DNA from: Streptomyces sp. WMMC500
Lineage (GTDB): Bacteria > Actinomycetota > Actinomycetes > Streptomycetales > Streptomycetaceae
Length of the DNA: 64,000 bases
Direction: 5' to 3'
Assembly (NCBI RefSeq): GCF_027497195.1
Contig: NZ_CP114905.1
Span: forward strand, 1,984,001 to 2,048,000
Below the pieces are notes generated by a model. That model was not told the origin of the DNA and did no database searches. It was given only the letters and a program-made list of their open reading frames with translations. Made by a program: the position numbers and the translations under genes. Of the stretch, positions 8,411-18,518 are shown piece after piece. Positions within the stretch are counted from its first letter, which is position 1; every line of letters starts with the position of its first letter.

Positions 8411-11400
8411 ATGCGGGTGCAGGTGTTGGGTCCGCTGGAGGTGTGGCGGGACGCGGTGCGCGTCCCCCTCGGCACCCCGCAGCAGCGGGCGCTGCTCGGG
8501 CTGCTGGTGCTGGCGGACGGCCGGCCGCTCACGCGCGGCGAGCTGGCCGAGGCGCTGTGGGGCGAGGCGCAGCCGCGCAGCGCCGCGAACCTGATCCAGA
8601 CGTACGTGAAGCGATTACGCCGACTGCTGGAGCCGGACCGGCCGGCGCGCACCGCGAGCGCGCTGCTGCCGCGGGTGGGCGAGGGGTACGCGCTGCACGT
8701 GCCGGAGGCCGACGCGGACGGCGCAGGCGAGGCGGACGGCGGGGGCGACGCGGCCGGCGCGGTCGACGGTGTCGACCTCACGCGCTTCCGGCGGCTCGCC
8801 GCGCGGGCCGAGACGGCGCGGCGCGAGCACGGGCCGCGGCGCTCGGCCGCGCTGCTCGGCCAGGCGCTCGCGCTCTGGCACGGGCCCCCGCTCGCGGACC
8901 TCCCGCTGCTCGCGGGGCATCCGGCGCTGGTCGCGCTGGCGGGCGAGCGGCGGGCGGCGGTCGCCCGGTACGGGGCGGCGATGGTCGCGTCGGGCGGGGC
9001 GGCGGAGGCGCTGCCGCTGCTGGTGGAGTACGCGGGCCGGCATCCGCTGGACGAGGGCGCGCAGGCGTGCCTGGTGCGCGCGTACGAGGCGGTGGGGCAG
9101 CGCGATCTGGCGTTCGCCGCGTACCTCGACACCCGCCGCCGGCTCGCCGACGAGCTGGGCGTCGACCCCGGGCCGGAGCTGACCGCCGCGTACGCGGGGC
9201 TGCTGCGGGAGCCGGACGGCCCGGGCGGCGGGGGCCGGCGGGGGCGGCCGCGGGCGACGCCGCACGGCGCAGGCGAAGGCCCGCAGGGCGGGGCGCCGCC
9301 CTCGGCGCCCCTGCCGCCGCGGACGCGGAACCCGCAGCCCCCGGCGCCGCGGCCGGCGGAGCGGCCGGCAGCCGTGGCGCAGCCCGTGCCCCTCTGGCCG
9401 GCGCCGCCGGCCCCCCGCCCCGTACCGTCCCAACTCCCCGCCGACGTCTACGGCTTCTCCGGCCGCGGCGGCGAACTGCGCGCGCTCGACGAGCCGCTGT
9501 CCGCCGGCCCCGGCCCGCTGCCGGTCCTGGTGGTCTCCGGCACCGCCGGCGCCGGCAAGACGGCGCTCGCCGTGCACTGGGCGCACCGCGTGCGCGGCCG
9601 CTTCCCGGACGGCCAGCTCTACGTCGACCTCCGCGGCTACGACCCGCGGAGCCCGCTGCCCTGGGCCGACGCCCTCACCGGCTTCCTGCGCGCCCTCGGC
9701 CTCGGCGGGGCGCACATCCCGCTCGACCCGGAGGAGCGCGCCGCCCGCTTCCGCACCGAGGTCACCGGCCGGCGGCTGCTCCTCGTGCTGGACAACGCGC
9801 TGTCGGTGGAGCAGGTACGCCCTCTGCTGCCCGGCTCACCGTCGTGCGCCGTGCTCGTCACGAGCCGGGACAGCATGGCGGGACTGGTGGCGCTGCACGG
9901 CGCCCGCCGCCTCTCCCTGGGGCCGCTGCCGCGGCACGAGGCGGTCGCGCTGCTCCGGCTGCTCGTCGGCCGGCGGGCGCCGGCGGACCCCGCTTCGTAC
10001 GCCGCGCTCGCCGAACAGTGCGCGCGGCTGCCGCTGGCGCTGCGGGTGGCGGCCGAGCTGGCGGCCACGCGCCCGGGGGTGCCGCTGGCGGAGCTGGTGA
10101 CGGAGCTGGCCGACCACCGGCGGCGGCTGGACCTGCTGGACGCGGGCGGCGACCCGCGGGCGGCCGTGCGGTCGGTGCTCTCCTGGTCGTACCGGCACCT
10201 GCCGCCCGCCGCCGCGCGCGCGTTCCGGCTGGTGCACCTGCACCCCGGCCCCGACTTCGGCGTACGGGCCACCGCGGCGCTGCTCGACGTGCCGGAGGAC
10301 GACGCCGCGCGGCTGCTCGACGCGCTGCGTGGCGCGCACCTCGTGCAGTCCCCGCGGCCCGGCCGCTTCGCGATGCACGACCTGCTGCGCGCGTACGCGG
10401 CGGACCTGGCGCGCCGGCACGACGCCGAGGAGAGCGGCGGTGCGGCGCGCGTCCGCCTGTACGACCACTACCTGGCCGGCGCGACGGCCGCGATGGACCA
10501 GCTCTACCCGGCCGAGCGGCACCACCGCCCGCCCGCCGGCCGCCCGCTGCCGCCCGCGCCCGTGCACGGGCCCGCCGAGGCCCGCGACTGGCTCGACGCG
10601 GAGCTGCCGGTGCTGGGCGCGGTGTGCGCCGCGGCTGCGGCCGGGCCCGGGCCGGAGTACGCCGTCGGCCTCGCGGCCGTGCTCTTCCGCCACCTCGACG
10701 GCGGCCATCACGCGGAGGGGCTCTCCTTCCACACCCACGCGCTGCACGCCGCGGAGCGCACCGGCGACGTCTCCGGCGAGGCGCACGCCCTGACCAGCCT
10801 GGGCGCCGTCCACTGGCGGCTCGGCGAGCACCTGCCCGCCGAGGAGTTCCTGGAACGGGCCCTCGTGCTGCACGAGCGCTCCGGCGACCTCGCCGGCCTG
10901 GCCCGCGCCCTGTCGAACCTCGGGAACGTCCACTGGCGGCTCGGCCGGCTCGACCGCGCCGCCGACTGCCACGGGCGCGCGCTCGCGCTCTACGCGGAGG
11001 TCGGCGACCGGGTCGGCCGGGCCCGTACGCTGACGAACCTCGGCAACGTCTGCCTCCGCCGCGGCGACCTGGCAGGGGCCGCCGCGCACCAGCGCCGGGC
11101 GCTGGCGCTGCACGCCGTCACCGGCGACCGGCCCGGCCGCGCCCGCACGCTGATGTTCCTCGGCCGCGTCCAACTGCGGCAGGGGCACGTCACGGCCGCC
11201 GCCGGGCACCTGCGCCAGGCGCTCGACCTCTACCGCGCGCTGGGACACGAGGGCCGCGAGGCGTACGCGCTGACGGCGCTGGGCGACGTGTACCTGGCGC
11301 AGGAGCGGTACGAGGACGCGGCCGACCACCACCGGCGGGCGCTGCGGCTGTTCGCCACCACCGGCGAGCGCTACGGCGAGGCGGCGGCGCTCAACGGCCT

Positions 11401-11605
11401 CGGCGAGGCGCTGCTCGGCGCCGGCCGCCCGGCGGAGGCGCTGATCCACCACGTACGCGCCGGGGAGGTCGCCGCCGCCACCGGCGAGCGCCCCGAGCAG
11501 GTCCGCGCCCACAGCGGCGCGGTCCGCGCCCGCCACCGCGCCGAGGGCACCCCGCACACCCCCGCCTCCGCCCCCGCCGCGGAGGCCGCCTCCGACCGGT
11601 CCTGA
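8411..11605 (+). CDS. AfsR/SARP-family regulator: winged HTH + BTAD + NB-ARC + TPR
   Basis: This 1064-residue protein has, in order: an OmpR-like DNA-binding domain (VLGPLEVWRDAV... to about residue 95); a BTAD (residues about 120-270); a Pro/Arg-rich linker; an NB-ARC STAND ATPase with P-loop SGTAGAGKTAL near residues 375-385 and LLVLDNALSVEQVRPLLPG; and at least six TPR-like repeats in the C-terminal third (for example ARALSNLGNVHWRLGRLDRA). AfsR-type proteins integrate signals and switch on secondary metabolism. ATG 8411 follows GAGGGGGAAC. It is convergent with the SpoIIE-phosphatase gene. Confidence 0.92.
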   Translation: MRVQVLGPLEVWRDAVRVPLGTPQQRALLGLLVLADGRPLTRGELAEALWGEAQPRSAANLIQTYVKRLRRLLEPDRPARTASALLPRVGEGYALHVPEADADGAGEADGGGDAAGAVDGVDLTRFRRLAARAETARREHGPRRSAALLGQALALWHGPPLADLPLLAGHPALVALAGERRAAVARYGAAMVASGGAAEALPLLVEYAGRHPLDEGAQACLVRAYEAVGQRDLAFAAYLDTRRRLADELGVDPGPELTAAYAGLLREPDGPGGGGRRGRPRATPHGAGEGPQGGAPPSAPLPPRTRNPQPPAPRPAERPAAVAQPVPLWPAPPAPRPVPSQLPADVYGFSGRGGELRALDEPLSAGPGPLPVLVVSGTAGAGKTALAVHWAHRVRGRFPDGQLYVDLRGYDPRSPLPWADALTGFLRALGLGGAHIPLDPEERAARFRTEVTGRRLLLVLDNALSVEQVRPLLPGSPSCAVLVTSRDSMAGLVALHGARRLSLGPLPRHEAVALLRLLVGRRAPADPASYAALAEQCARLPLALRVAAELAATRPGVPLAELVTELADHRRRLDLLDAGGDPRAAVRSVLSWSYRHLPPAAARAFRLVHLHPGPDFGVRATAALLDVPEDDAARLLDALRGAHLVQSPRPGRFAMHDLLRAYAADLARRHDAEESGGAARVRLYDHYLAGATAAMDQLYPAERHHRPPAGRPLPPAPVHGPAEARDWLDAELPVLGAVCAAAAAGPGPEYAVGLAAVLFRHLDGGHHAEGLSFHTHALHAAERTGDVSGEAHALTSLGAVHWRLGEHLPAEEFLERALVLHERSGDLAGLARALSNLGNVHWRLGRLDRAADCHGRALALYAEVGDRVGRARTLTNLGNVCLRRGDLAGAAAHQRRALALHAVTGDRPGRARTLMFLGRVQLRQGHVTAAAGHLRQALDLYRALGHEGREAYALTALGDVYLAQERYEDAADHHRRALRLFATTGERYGEAAALNGLGEALLGAGRPAEALIHHVRAGEVAAATGERPEQVRAHSGAVRARHRAEGTPHTPASAPAAEAASDRS

Positions 11606-11647
11606 CCGCTCTCCGCCCCCGCCGGCGGACTGCGGTCCGCAGCTTCT

Positions 11648-14104
11648 CTACGCTCCCGCCCGCACCCCCGGAGGGAGATGCTGTTCGGCCCAGATGGTCT
11701 TGCCGTCCGTCGTGTAGCGGGTTCCCCAGGACTGGGCGAACTGGGCCACCAGGAAGAGCCCGCGCCCGCCCTCGTCGTCGATGGCCGCCTGGCGCAGGTG
11801 GGGGGAGGTGTGGCTGCCGTCGGAGACTTCGAGGATCAGGTTCACGTCGCGGATGAGGCGCAGGTCGACGGGGCCGGAGGCGTGGCGGATGGCGTTGGTC
11901 ACCAGCTCGCTGACGATCAGTTCGGCGGTGGAGGCGAGATCGTCCAGGTGCCAGGCGTCGAGTTGCTCGGTGGTCAGGGACCGGGCCTGGCCGACCGCGG
12001 TGAGTTCGCGGGGCAGGTGCCAGGTCGCGACGTTCTCCTCGTCGATGGAGCGCGGGCGTGCGACGAGGAAGGCGACGTCGTCACGGGGATGGTCCGGGAG
12101 CAGGAGGCGCTCCATGACGTCGCAGATCTCCTCCAGCGGGCGGTCGGGGTAGGCCAGCGCGAAGGCCAGCCGGGTGAAGCCGAGATCGATGTCGCGGTCG
12201 GGGGAGGCGGTGATGAGGCCGTCGGTGTAGAAGGCGAGGACGCTTCCGTCCGGGATCGTGAGGTGCGTGGATTCGAAGGGCAGGCCGCCGAGTCCGAGCG
12301 GGGGTCCCGCCGGGATGTCCAGGAATTCGACGGCTTTGTCGGGATGGGCGATGGCGGGCGGGGGATGGCCCGCTCGGGTGATGTCCGCGGTGCGGGAGAT
12401 GGGGTCGTACACGCAGTACACGCAGGTGGCCCCGATCACGCCGGGGATGCGGCGGTCTCCTGCCTCCGCTTCGTCGAGATGGGAGACCAGGTCGTCGAGG
12501 TGGGCGACGAGCTCGTCGGGCGGCAGGTCGAGGTCGGCGAGGGTCTGGACGGCGGTGCGCAGGCGTCCCATGGTGGCCGCCGCCTTCATGCCGTGGCCGA
12601 CGACGTCGCCGACGACCAGTCCGATGCGCCCACCGGAGAGGGGCAGCACGTCGAACCAGTCTCCGCCGACGCCGGCGTGGGTGTCGGCCGGCAGATAGCG
12701 GTAGGCGACTTCCACGCCGGTGGGGGTCGGCAGGTCCTTGGGGAGGAGGTGGCGCTGGAGGGACAGGGCGGCGCGGTGTTCGCGGCCGAAGCGCCGGGCG
12801 TTGTCGACGCAGACGGCCGCGTGGGCGGCGAGTTCCTCGACGAGGAGGAGATCGTCGGCGTCGAAGGCTTCGGGGTTCTTCCAGCGCACCAGGGTGGCCA
12901 CCCCCATGGTGATGCCGCGGGCGCGCAGGGGGACCACCAGGAGGGAGTGGATGCCGACTTCCTTCAGCTTGTCCGAGTGCACCGCGTCCTGGGACAGCCA
13001 GGAGGTCGACAGATCCACGGTGGGCTCCAGCACGGAACGGCCCGAGGTGACGCAACGCTGCTGAGGCGACGATCTGGAATAGGTGACCGGTGTCCCCGCC
13101 GGCGTCACGGATTCCGGGATGTCCTCCCGGATGGACTGCTGAGCGCGCCGGATCAGCTCGGCGGAGTCGGCGATCAGGACCGGATCGGGCTCGTGGCCGT
13201 GGACGACGGCGGCGGAGAGGTCGACGGCGACGAAGTCCGCGACCTGCGGCACCAGCACCTCGGCGAACTCCTGGGCGGTACGGTCGAGATCCAGCGTGCT
13301 GCCGATGCGGATACCGGCCTCGCTGATCAGGGTGAGGTGTCGTCGCGCCTGGTAGTAGCCGGTGACGTCGAGAACCGCCTGGCCCATCCCCAGGGTGCGG
13401 CCGGCCGGGTCCTGAAGCCTGAAGGAGGAGCGGGAGCGGACGTGCGGCAGATGGGAGGAGGAAGCGACCGGGGGATCGACATGGGAGACGGCGACCCGTG
13501 GCTCACCCGTCTCCAGTACCTCCCGGGCGTGGGCCTCGGCTATCGGACCGACCTCCTCGGGAACGGTGTCGCCCAGCGCGCGGCCCAGACGCAGCCGCGC
13601 GGGGACGCCCTCCATGCGTTCCAGGGCCGGGTTGACCATGACGACCCTCAGTTGCGGATCCACGACGGTCAGCCCGAACGGTGACTGGGAGAACAGTCCG
13701 CGCAGAATCGCCTGCTCGCGCTCCCGCTCGTGTGCGGTGGCGAGGCTGGTGGCCACGATGAGCCAGCTCGCCCGGTGATCGCCCCCCAGCGGACAGACCT
13801 GCGCCCTGACCCGAAGGCGGCTCCCGTCGCGGTGCCGCGCCGTGAAGGAGCCCGTCCATCCTCTTCCGGCCGGGTTCCGTTCGGCTGTCTCCCAGCGCTT
13901 CTCCCACGGAATCGACAGAATATCCGTCACAGGGTGTGCAACCGCGTCCGCCGCAGCGTAACCGAACAGCGCTTCGGCGCCCTCGTTCCAGTGCTGGACC
14001 AGACCCTGCGAGTCCACCACGACGGCGGCATCGGTGATGTCGAACCGATAGCCCTCTGCCTCGCCGCCAGACGCTTCCGGCCTGCGGTCTTTCCGTGATC
14101 CCAC
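11648..14104 (-). CDS. PAS-GAF-SpoIIE (PP2C) phosphatase with HATPase_c domain
   Basis: This 818-residue regulatory protein has a PAS domain at residues 20-110, a second PAS at about 130-250, a GAF domain at about 265-440, and a SpoIIE-type PP2C domain at about 460-660 (GGDWFDVLPL, GDVVGHGMKAAATM, FYTDGLITA, DDVAFLV). A C-terminal HATPase_c anti-sigma-factor kinase-like domain lies at about 685-810 (SELVTNAIRHA, GGRGLFLV). Such proteins control anti-sigma/anti-anti-sigma switches in Streptomyces stress and development. The first possible start is GTG 14104 because an in-frame stop lies just upstream; its AGG is very close, so the true start may be a few codons in. It is divergent from the M23 peptidase. 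Confidence 0.9.
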   Translation of the reverse strand: MGSRKDRRPEASGGEAEGYRFDITDAAVVVDSQGLVQHWNEGAEALFGYAAADAVAHPVTDILSIPWEKRWETAERNPAGRGWTGSFTARHRDGSRLRVRAQVCPLGGDHRASWLIVATSLATAHEREREQAILRGLFSQSPFGLTVVDPQLRVVMVNPALERMEGVPARLRLGRALGDTVPEEVGPIAEAHAREVLETGEPRVAVSHVDPPVASSSHLPHVRSRSSFRLQDPAGRTLGMGQAVLDVTGYYQARRHLTLISEAGIRIGSTLDLDRTAQEFAEVLVPQVADFVAVDLSAAVVHGHEPDPVLIADSAELIRRAQQSIREDIPESVTPAGTPVTYSRSSPQQRCVTSGRSVLEPTVDLSTSWLSQDAVHSDKLKEVGIHSLLVVPLRARGITMGVATLVRWKNPEAFDADDLLLVEELAAHAAVCVDNARRFGREHRAALSLQRHLLPKDLPTPTGVEVAYRYLPADTHAGVGGDWFDVLPLSGGRIGLVVGDVVGHGMKAAATMGRLRTAVQTLADLDLPPDELVAHLDDLVSHLDEAEAGDRRIPGVIGATCVYCVYDPISRTADITRAGHPPPAIAHPDKAVEFLDIPAGPPLGLGGLPFESTHLTIPDGSVLAFYTDGLITASPDRDIDLGFTRLAFALAYPDRPLEEICDVMERLLLPDHPRDDVAFLVARPRSIDEENVATWHLPRELTAVGQARSLTTEQLDAWHLDDLASTAELIVSELVTNAIRHASGPVDLRLIRDVNLILEVSDGSHTSPHLRQAAIDDEGGRGLFLVAQFAQSWGTRYTTDGKTIWAEQHLPPGVRAGA

Positions 14105-14238
14105 ACCTCAATGGTGCATCCCATCGGCGGAGCACACCACCGCCGGCGGTCGGGCGCGCGGACCGTCCCCGCCTTGTGTATCCGCTTTGTATCGACGCCC
14201 CCTTCAATCGCCGGGTCACCGACGACAAGGGGAGAACC

Positions 14239-14817
14239 ATGCGCAGACGTTTCCGCCGCCTGCTCGCCGCGGTGAGCGTGGCCGCCGCCGCGGCCGTCGC
14301 GACGCCGGTCGCCGCCGCGGCCCCCGCGGCCGGCGCGTCGTCAGAGACGGCGACGCCGCTGGCCCGGCCCGGCTTCAGGATGCCGTTCCTCTGCGGCCAG
14401 GTCTGGCGCGGCAACAACTGGGCCGGGCACAGCCCGGCGCACTCCATCGACTGGAACCACTACAACGCCCAGGGCACCCCCGACGACCTCGGCCGCCGCG
14501 TGCTCGCCAGCGCGGGCGGCACCGTCGTCGCGTCGTACTACTCCACCGGCGACGGCTACGGCAACACCGTCGTCATCGCCCACGGAGACGGCTGGCGGAC
14601 CCGCTACGCGCATCTGAAGGAGCGCACCGTCGCGCGCGGCGCGCAGGTCACGCGCGGCCAGGTGATCGGGAAGGTCGGCGCCACGTCCGCGATCCACGAG
14701 TTCACACCGCACCTGCACTACGAGCAGATCCACAACGGCTCGGTCGTCGTCGCGGTCGTCCAGGGCGTCAGGTGGTACGACCACCTCGACCGCCGGCTGA
14801 CGAGCACGAACTGCTGA
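14239..14817 (+). CDS. Secreted M23-family metallopeptidase
   Basis: This 192-residue protein has a strong signal peptide (MRRRFRRLL, then an Ala/Val core to about residue 35) and a short M23 (LytM/lysostaphin-type) zinc peptidase domain. The H-x3-D motif in AHSIDWN and the HLH of PHLHYE supply metal ligands, with HGDGWRTRYAHL between. It would cut peptidoglycan cross-links outside the cell. ATG 14239 has AAGGGGAG ahead of it; the longer open frame upstream lacks a signal-like start. Confidence 0.88.
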   Translation: MRRRFRRLLAAVSVAAAAAVATPVAAAAPAAGASSETATPLARPGFRMPFLCGQVWRGNNWAGHSPAHSIDWNHYNAQGTPDDLGRRVLASAGGTVVASYYSTGDGYGNTVVIAHGDGWRTRYAHLKERTVARGAQVTRGQVIGKVGATSAIHEFTPHLHYEQIHNGSVVVAVVQGVRWYDHLDRRLTSTNC

Positions 14818-14836
14818 CGCACGCGCTCCACGCGCG

Positions 14837-17785
14837 TCAACCCGGGCCGGAGTGGAGCGCCCGCAGCTTCGCGTGCACCGACGCGGCCCGGTCGTGCGCC
14901 TCCAGCCGCCGCCAGGTGGACAGGGACCGGTGGAAGTAGTGCCGCGCGGTCTGTACCCGGCCCGTCGCGCGGTGCAGCTCACCGAGCAGGCAGGCGAGAC
15001 TCGCCTCCGCGCGCCGGTCGCCCAACTGCCGCTGCACGGCGAGCGCGTCGGCGAGCAGCGCCGACGCCTCGCCCGCGTTGCCCCGGCGCAGACACAGTTC
15101 GCCGATGCTCTCCTGCACGTAGGCGGCGCAGTGCGTGTCGGCGAGGTCGCCGAAGATGTCCAGGGCCCGCTCCAGCTCCGCCCGCGCCAGGTCCGCATCG
15201 CCGCGCAGGTCGTGCAGCACGGCGACGCGGCGGCGCACCTGCGCCTCGCGGTGCCGGTCGCCGAGGTCCCGGGCCAGCTCCAGCGCGCCGTCGAGCCAGG
15301 ACGCCGCCGCCCGCGGGTCCTTGCGCTCCAGCCAGACGGAGGCGATGGCGTTGCGGGCGACCGCCTCACCGTGCCGGTCGCCGGCCTGCCGGAACCCGCC
15401 GAGCGCGTCGGTGAACGTCGCCAGCGCGGCGTCGAGGTCGCCGAGGATCCGGTGGACGGACCCTTCCCCGGCCGCCGCCACCGCCTCGCCCGACGGGTGG
15501 CCGACGGCACCGAAGAGCGCGCGGGCCCAGGCGAAGGAGTCGAGTGCGTCGGCGTACCGGTCGCGGTAGAGGTGCAGTTGCCCGATGTTGCGGAGCAGCG
15601 CGGCGGCCCGCGCGTCCGCGGGGGCCGGGATCGCGTCGAGCACCAGTTGGTGCGTGCGCAGCCAGTCGCCGTAGTAGCCGCGGAGGTCGAAGAAGCTCGC
15701 CAGCTCCAGCGCGAGGTCGGCGGCCTGCGCGACGCGGCCGAGCCGCAGCGCGGACTCCACCGTGGCGACGAGGATCCGGCGCTCGGTCTCGAACCACGCG
15801 ACGGGCCGGGCCCGCACGGCCCGGGTGATCTCCGCGTCCGGCCCGTCCGGCCCGTCCGGTCCGGCGGGATGCGCCGCCGCGCCGAACACGCCGAGGAATC
15901 GCGTGGGCATCGCCGCGTTCGCGGTGCGCGCGAGTGCGGTCAGGGCGTCGACGATACGGAGCTGCTGCCGCCGGCGCACCGTGAAGGTGTCCGCGTCGGC
16001 CAGCTCGCGCGCGTAGCAGCGCAGGAGGTCGTGCATGCGGTAGCGCGGCAGCCCGAGCGCGTCGGTCCCCACGGCCTCGATCAGGTGCCTGTCGGCGAGA
16101 GTGGCCAGCGCTTCGGCGGCGCCACCGGCGGAAACGCCGTCGGAAGCGCCGTCGGAAGCGCAGCCCATGGCGACCGCGACGAGCCAGCCGCCGACCGGCT
16201 CGGCCGGCAGCCGGCCGAAGGCGCGGAAGGCCGTGGCCGCCGCCTCCGGCAGGTGCCGGTAGCTCAGCTCCGCGCTCGCCCGCACCTCCAGCTCGCCCGC
16301 CTGCAACTGGTCGAGCCGGCCGCGCTCGTCCTGCAACAGGTCGGCCAGCGTGGCCGCGGTCCAGGACCGCCGGTTCGCCAGCCGCGACCCCGCGATCCGT
16401 ACCGCCAGCGGCAGCGATCCGCAGCCGGCGAGCACCCGGTCCGCGCCGGCCGCGTCGGTGTCCGGCCGGCCGGGTCCGGCGACCGCGGCGAGCAGGGCGC
16501 GGGCCTCGTCCCGCGTCAGCTCGCCGAGCGAGAAGTGGTGCGCCGGCAGGTCGGGCATGCGGTGGCGGGAGCTGACGAGCACGGCGGAGCCCCCGGTGCC
16601 GGGCAGCAGGGGGCGCACCTGCGCGCCGTCGGCCGCGTCGTCGAGCACGATGAGGAAGCGCCGCTGCGCCAGGCGCGAGCGGAGCAGCGCGGCCCGTTCG
16701 CTCCGCTCGGCGGGGACGGTGCTGTCCACGACGCCGAGCCCGCGCAGCATCTCGGCCAGGACGTCGGCGGGGTCGCGCGGCCGGTCGCTCAGCCCGCCGA
16801 GGTCGACGAAGAGCTGGCCGTCGGGGAACGCCGCCCGGGCCCGGTGCGCCACGTGCACCGTCAGCGCGGACTTCCCCGACCCCGGCGGGCCCGACATCGC
16901 CACGACGACCGGCCGCCGGTCGGCCGCCGCCAGCAGCTTCTCCAGCGCGGCGATCTCCGCCGTCCGGCCGGTGAAGTCCGGTACGTCCATGGGTAACTGG
17001 CACACGGGCGTGACTGCCGCCGCGCGGCGCCGCGCGGCGTACCCGTTGACCTCCTCGCCGACGGCCCGCAGCGGCCTGCTCGGCTCCGTGCCGAGTTCGG
17101 CGGCCAGGATGCGCTCGGCCTCGGCGTAGGCGGAACGTGCCTCGGTCGTACGGCCGGAGTCGTGCAGCGCGCGTACGAGCATCCGCCACAGGTCCTCCCG
17201 CAGCGGATCCTCGGTGAGCCGGGCGCGCAGCTCGGCGAGGAGGAGCGCGTAGTCCCGCAGCCGGAGCCGGACACCGAGGCACTCGTCGACCGCGGTCGCG
17301 CGCAGCTCCTCCAGCCTGGTGACGCCGGGGTCCCAGACCACGCTGGCCGGTACGTCCTGGAGGACGCCGCCGCGCCAGAGGCCGAGCGCCGCCTCGTAGC
17401 CGTGCAGCGCGGCGACGTCGTCGCCCCGGTCGCGGGCGGCGCGAGCCCGGTCCAGGCGCCGCTCGAAGAGCAGCATGTCGACGTCGTCCGGCGCGACGTC
17501 GAACGCGTAGCCGGACGGCTCCGTCCGCAGCCCGGCGGCGGAGATCCCCGCGGACGCCAGCGCCCGGCGCAGGTTGCGGACGTACGTGCGGACGTTGGCG
17601 ACGGCCGACGGGGGTGCGCCGCCCGGCCACAGCACCTCCGTCAGCACGTCCACGGAGACGAAGCGACCGGGTTGCAGCAGCAGTGTGGCGAGCGCCGCCC
17701 GCGGCTTTGGCCCGCCGATCCGGACCGGGACGCCTCCCGCCCACACGCGCAGCGGCCCCAGGAGTCCGAACGTCGGCTCCCCCAT
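14837..17785 (-). CDS. AfsR/SARP-family regulator: winged HTH + BTAD + NB-ARC + TPR
   Basis: This 982-residue second member of the type has a DNA-binding domain at 5-95 (FGLLGPLRVWAGGVPV...), a BTAD at 100-245, NB-ARC with P-loop SGPPGSGKSALTVH near residues 290-303 and FLIVLDDAADGAQVRPLLPG, then a C-terminal TPR array (residues about 700-970). Compared with the regulator at 8411 it lacks the long Pro/Arg linker. It is convergent with the M23 gene and has no metabolic cluster next to it, so the regulon is unknown. Confidence 0.92.
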   Translation of the reverse strand: MGEPTFGLLGPLRVWAGGVPVRIGGPKPRAALATLLLQPGRFVSVDVLTEVLWPGGAPPSAVANVRTYVRNLRRALASAGISAAGLRTEPSGYAFDVAPDDVDMLLFERRLDRARAARDRGDDVAALHGYEAALGLWRGGVLQDVPASVVWDPGVTRLEELRATAVDECLGVRLRLRDYALLLAELRARLTEDPLREDLWRMLVRALHDSGRTTEARSAYAEAERILAAELGTEPSRPLRAVGEEVNGYAARRRAAAVTPVCQLPMDVPDFTGRTAEIAALEKLLAAADRRPVVVAMSGPPGSGKSALTVHVAHRARAAFPDGQLFVDLGGLSDRPRDPADVLAEMLRGLGVVDSTVPAERSERAALLRSRLAQRRFLIVLDDAADGAQVRPLLPGTGGSAVLVSSRHRMPDLPAHHFSLGELTRDEARALLAAVAGPGRPDTDAAGADRVLAGCGSLPLAVRIAGSRLANRRSWTAATLADLLQDERGRLDQLQAGELEVRASAELSYRHLPEAAATAFRAFGRLPAEPVGGWLVAVAMGCASDGASDGVSAGGAAEALATLADRHLIEAVGTDALGLPRYRMHDLLRCYARELADADTFTVRRRQQLRIVDALTALARTANAAMPTRFLGVFGAAAHPAGPDGPDGPDAEITRAVRARPVAWFETERRILVATVESALRLGRVAQAADLALELASFFDLRGYYGDWLRTHQLVLDAIPAPADARAAALLRNIGQLHLYRDRYADALDSFAWARALFGAVGHPSGEAVAAAGEGSVHRILGDLDAALATFTDALGGFRQAGDRHGEAVARNAIASVWLERKDPRAAASWLDGALELARDLGDRHREAQVRRRVAVLHDLRGDADLARAELERALDIFGDLADTHCAAYVQESIGELCLRRGNAGEASALLADALAVQRQLGDRRAEASLACLLGELHRATGRVQTARHYFHRSLSTWRRLEAHDRAASVHAKLRALHSGPG

Positions 17786-17933
17786 CCACGTACCTCCGTG
17801 TCGGCGGCGTGTCGGCGGCGACGCTCCCCGGGATCGGAGACGCGTCGCCGACGGCCTCGACAGTCATGGACATGACCCCCGGTGTCAACCCCGCCCCCGG
17901 CCCGCCGGACGTGGCCGGGGAGCGGGGCGGGGG

Positions 17934-18344
17934 CTACGAGTTGCTCCAGGTCCGGGTGGACAGCACGAGCAGATAGCCGTCCGGGTCCTGGAAGGTGACG
18001 CCCCAGGTGTCCCAGTACGGGTTGTGAGCCGGTACGCGCTTCCCCCCGTGCCGTGCGAGCCGTTCCTTCAGGGAGTCGGGCACCGGTTCGCCGAGGTAGA
18101 TCACCAGGAGGTCCTCGGGGGTCGGCCGCGGATCCACGGGGGCGGCCGGATCGCGGACGAGTTCGAGGTGCCAGGGCGCGTCGGGCCAGCCGACCATGAG
18201 AAGGGCGTGCCCGCCGGGAGCGTCGCCCGCCTCATGCCGGTACAGGACATCGAGCCCGACGCCCGAGACCCAGAACTCCTCGGCGGCCCGGAGGTCACGG
18301 GACGGGCGGGCGATGCGCACATGGGCCGCGGCGTCAGCCGGCAA
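17934..18344 (-). CDS. VOC-family (glyoxalase/bleomycin-resistance fold) protein
   Basis: This 136-residue protein has the paired beta-alpha-beta-beta-beta VOC pattern, including RDLRAAEEFWVSGVGLDVLYRH at the start and WGVTFQDPDGYLLVLSTRTW at the end. The family includes metal-dependent lyases and drug-binding proteins; the substrate is unknown. I chose the TTG at 18342-18344 because GGGAGG lies seven bases upstream; a much longer open frame exists but is not coding-like. It may be leader-coupled or promoter-adjacent to the divergent hydrolase at 18519. Confidence 0.8.
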   Translation of the reverse strand: MPADAAAHVRIARPSRDLRAAEEFWVSGVGLDVLYRHEAGDAPGGHALLMVGWPDAPWHLELVRDPAAPVDPRPTPEDLLVIYLGEPVPDSLKERLARHGGKRVPAHNPYWDTWGVTFQDPDGYLLVLSTRTWSNS

Positions 18345-18518
18345 CGTACTGCCTCCCGGTCGGTGCGGGCCCCTGGCGACCCGGCGGATGACCCGGAGCC
18401 TAGTCAGCGCGTGATCGCGTGCCCATCGGGCGCTGGTCCTAGGCCCGGCAACCTCCCCCTCCCGGGCGACGCTGCTTCCACGGGCTCCCCGCGTACCTCT
18501 CACGCCTACAGTGAACGG

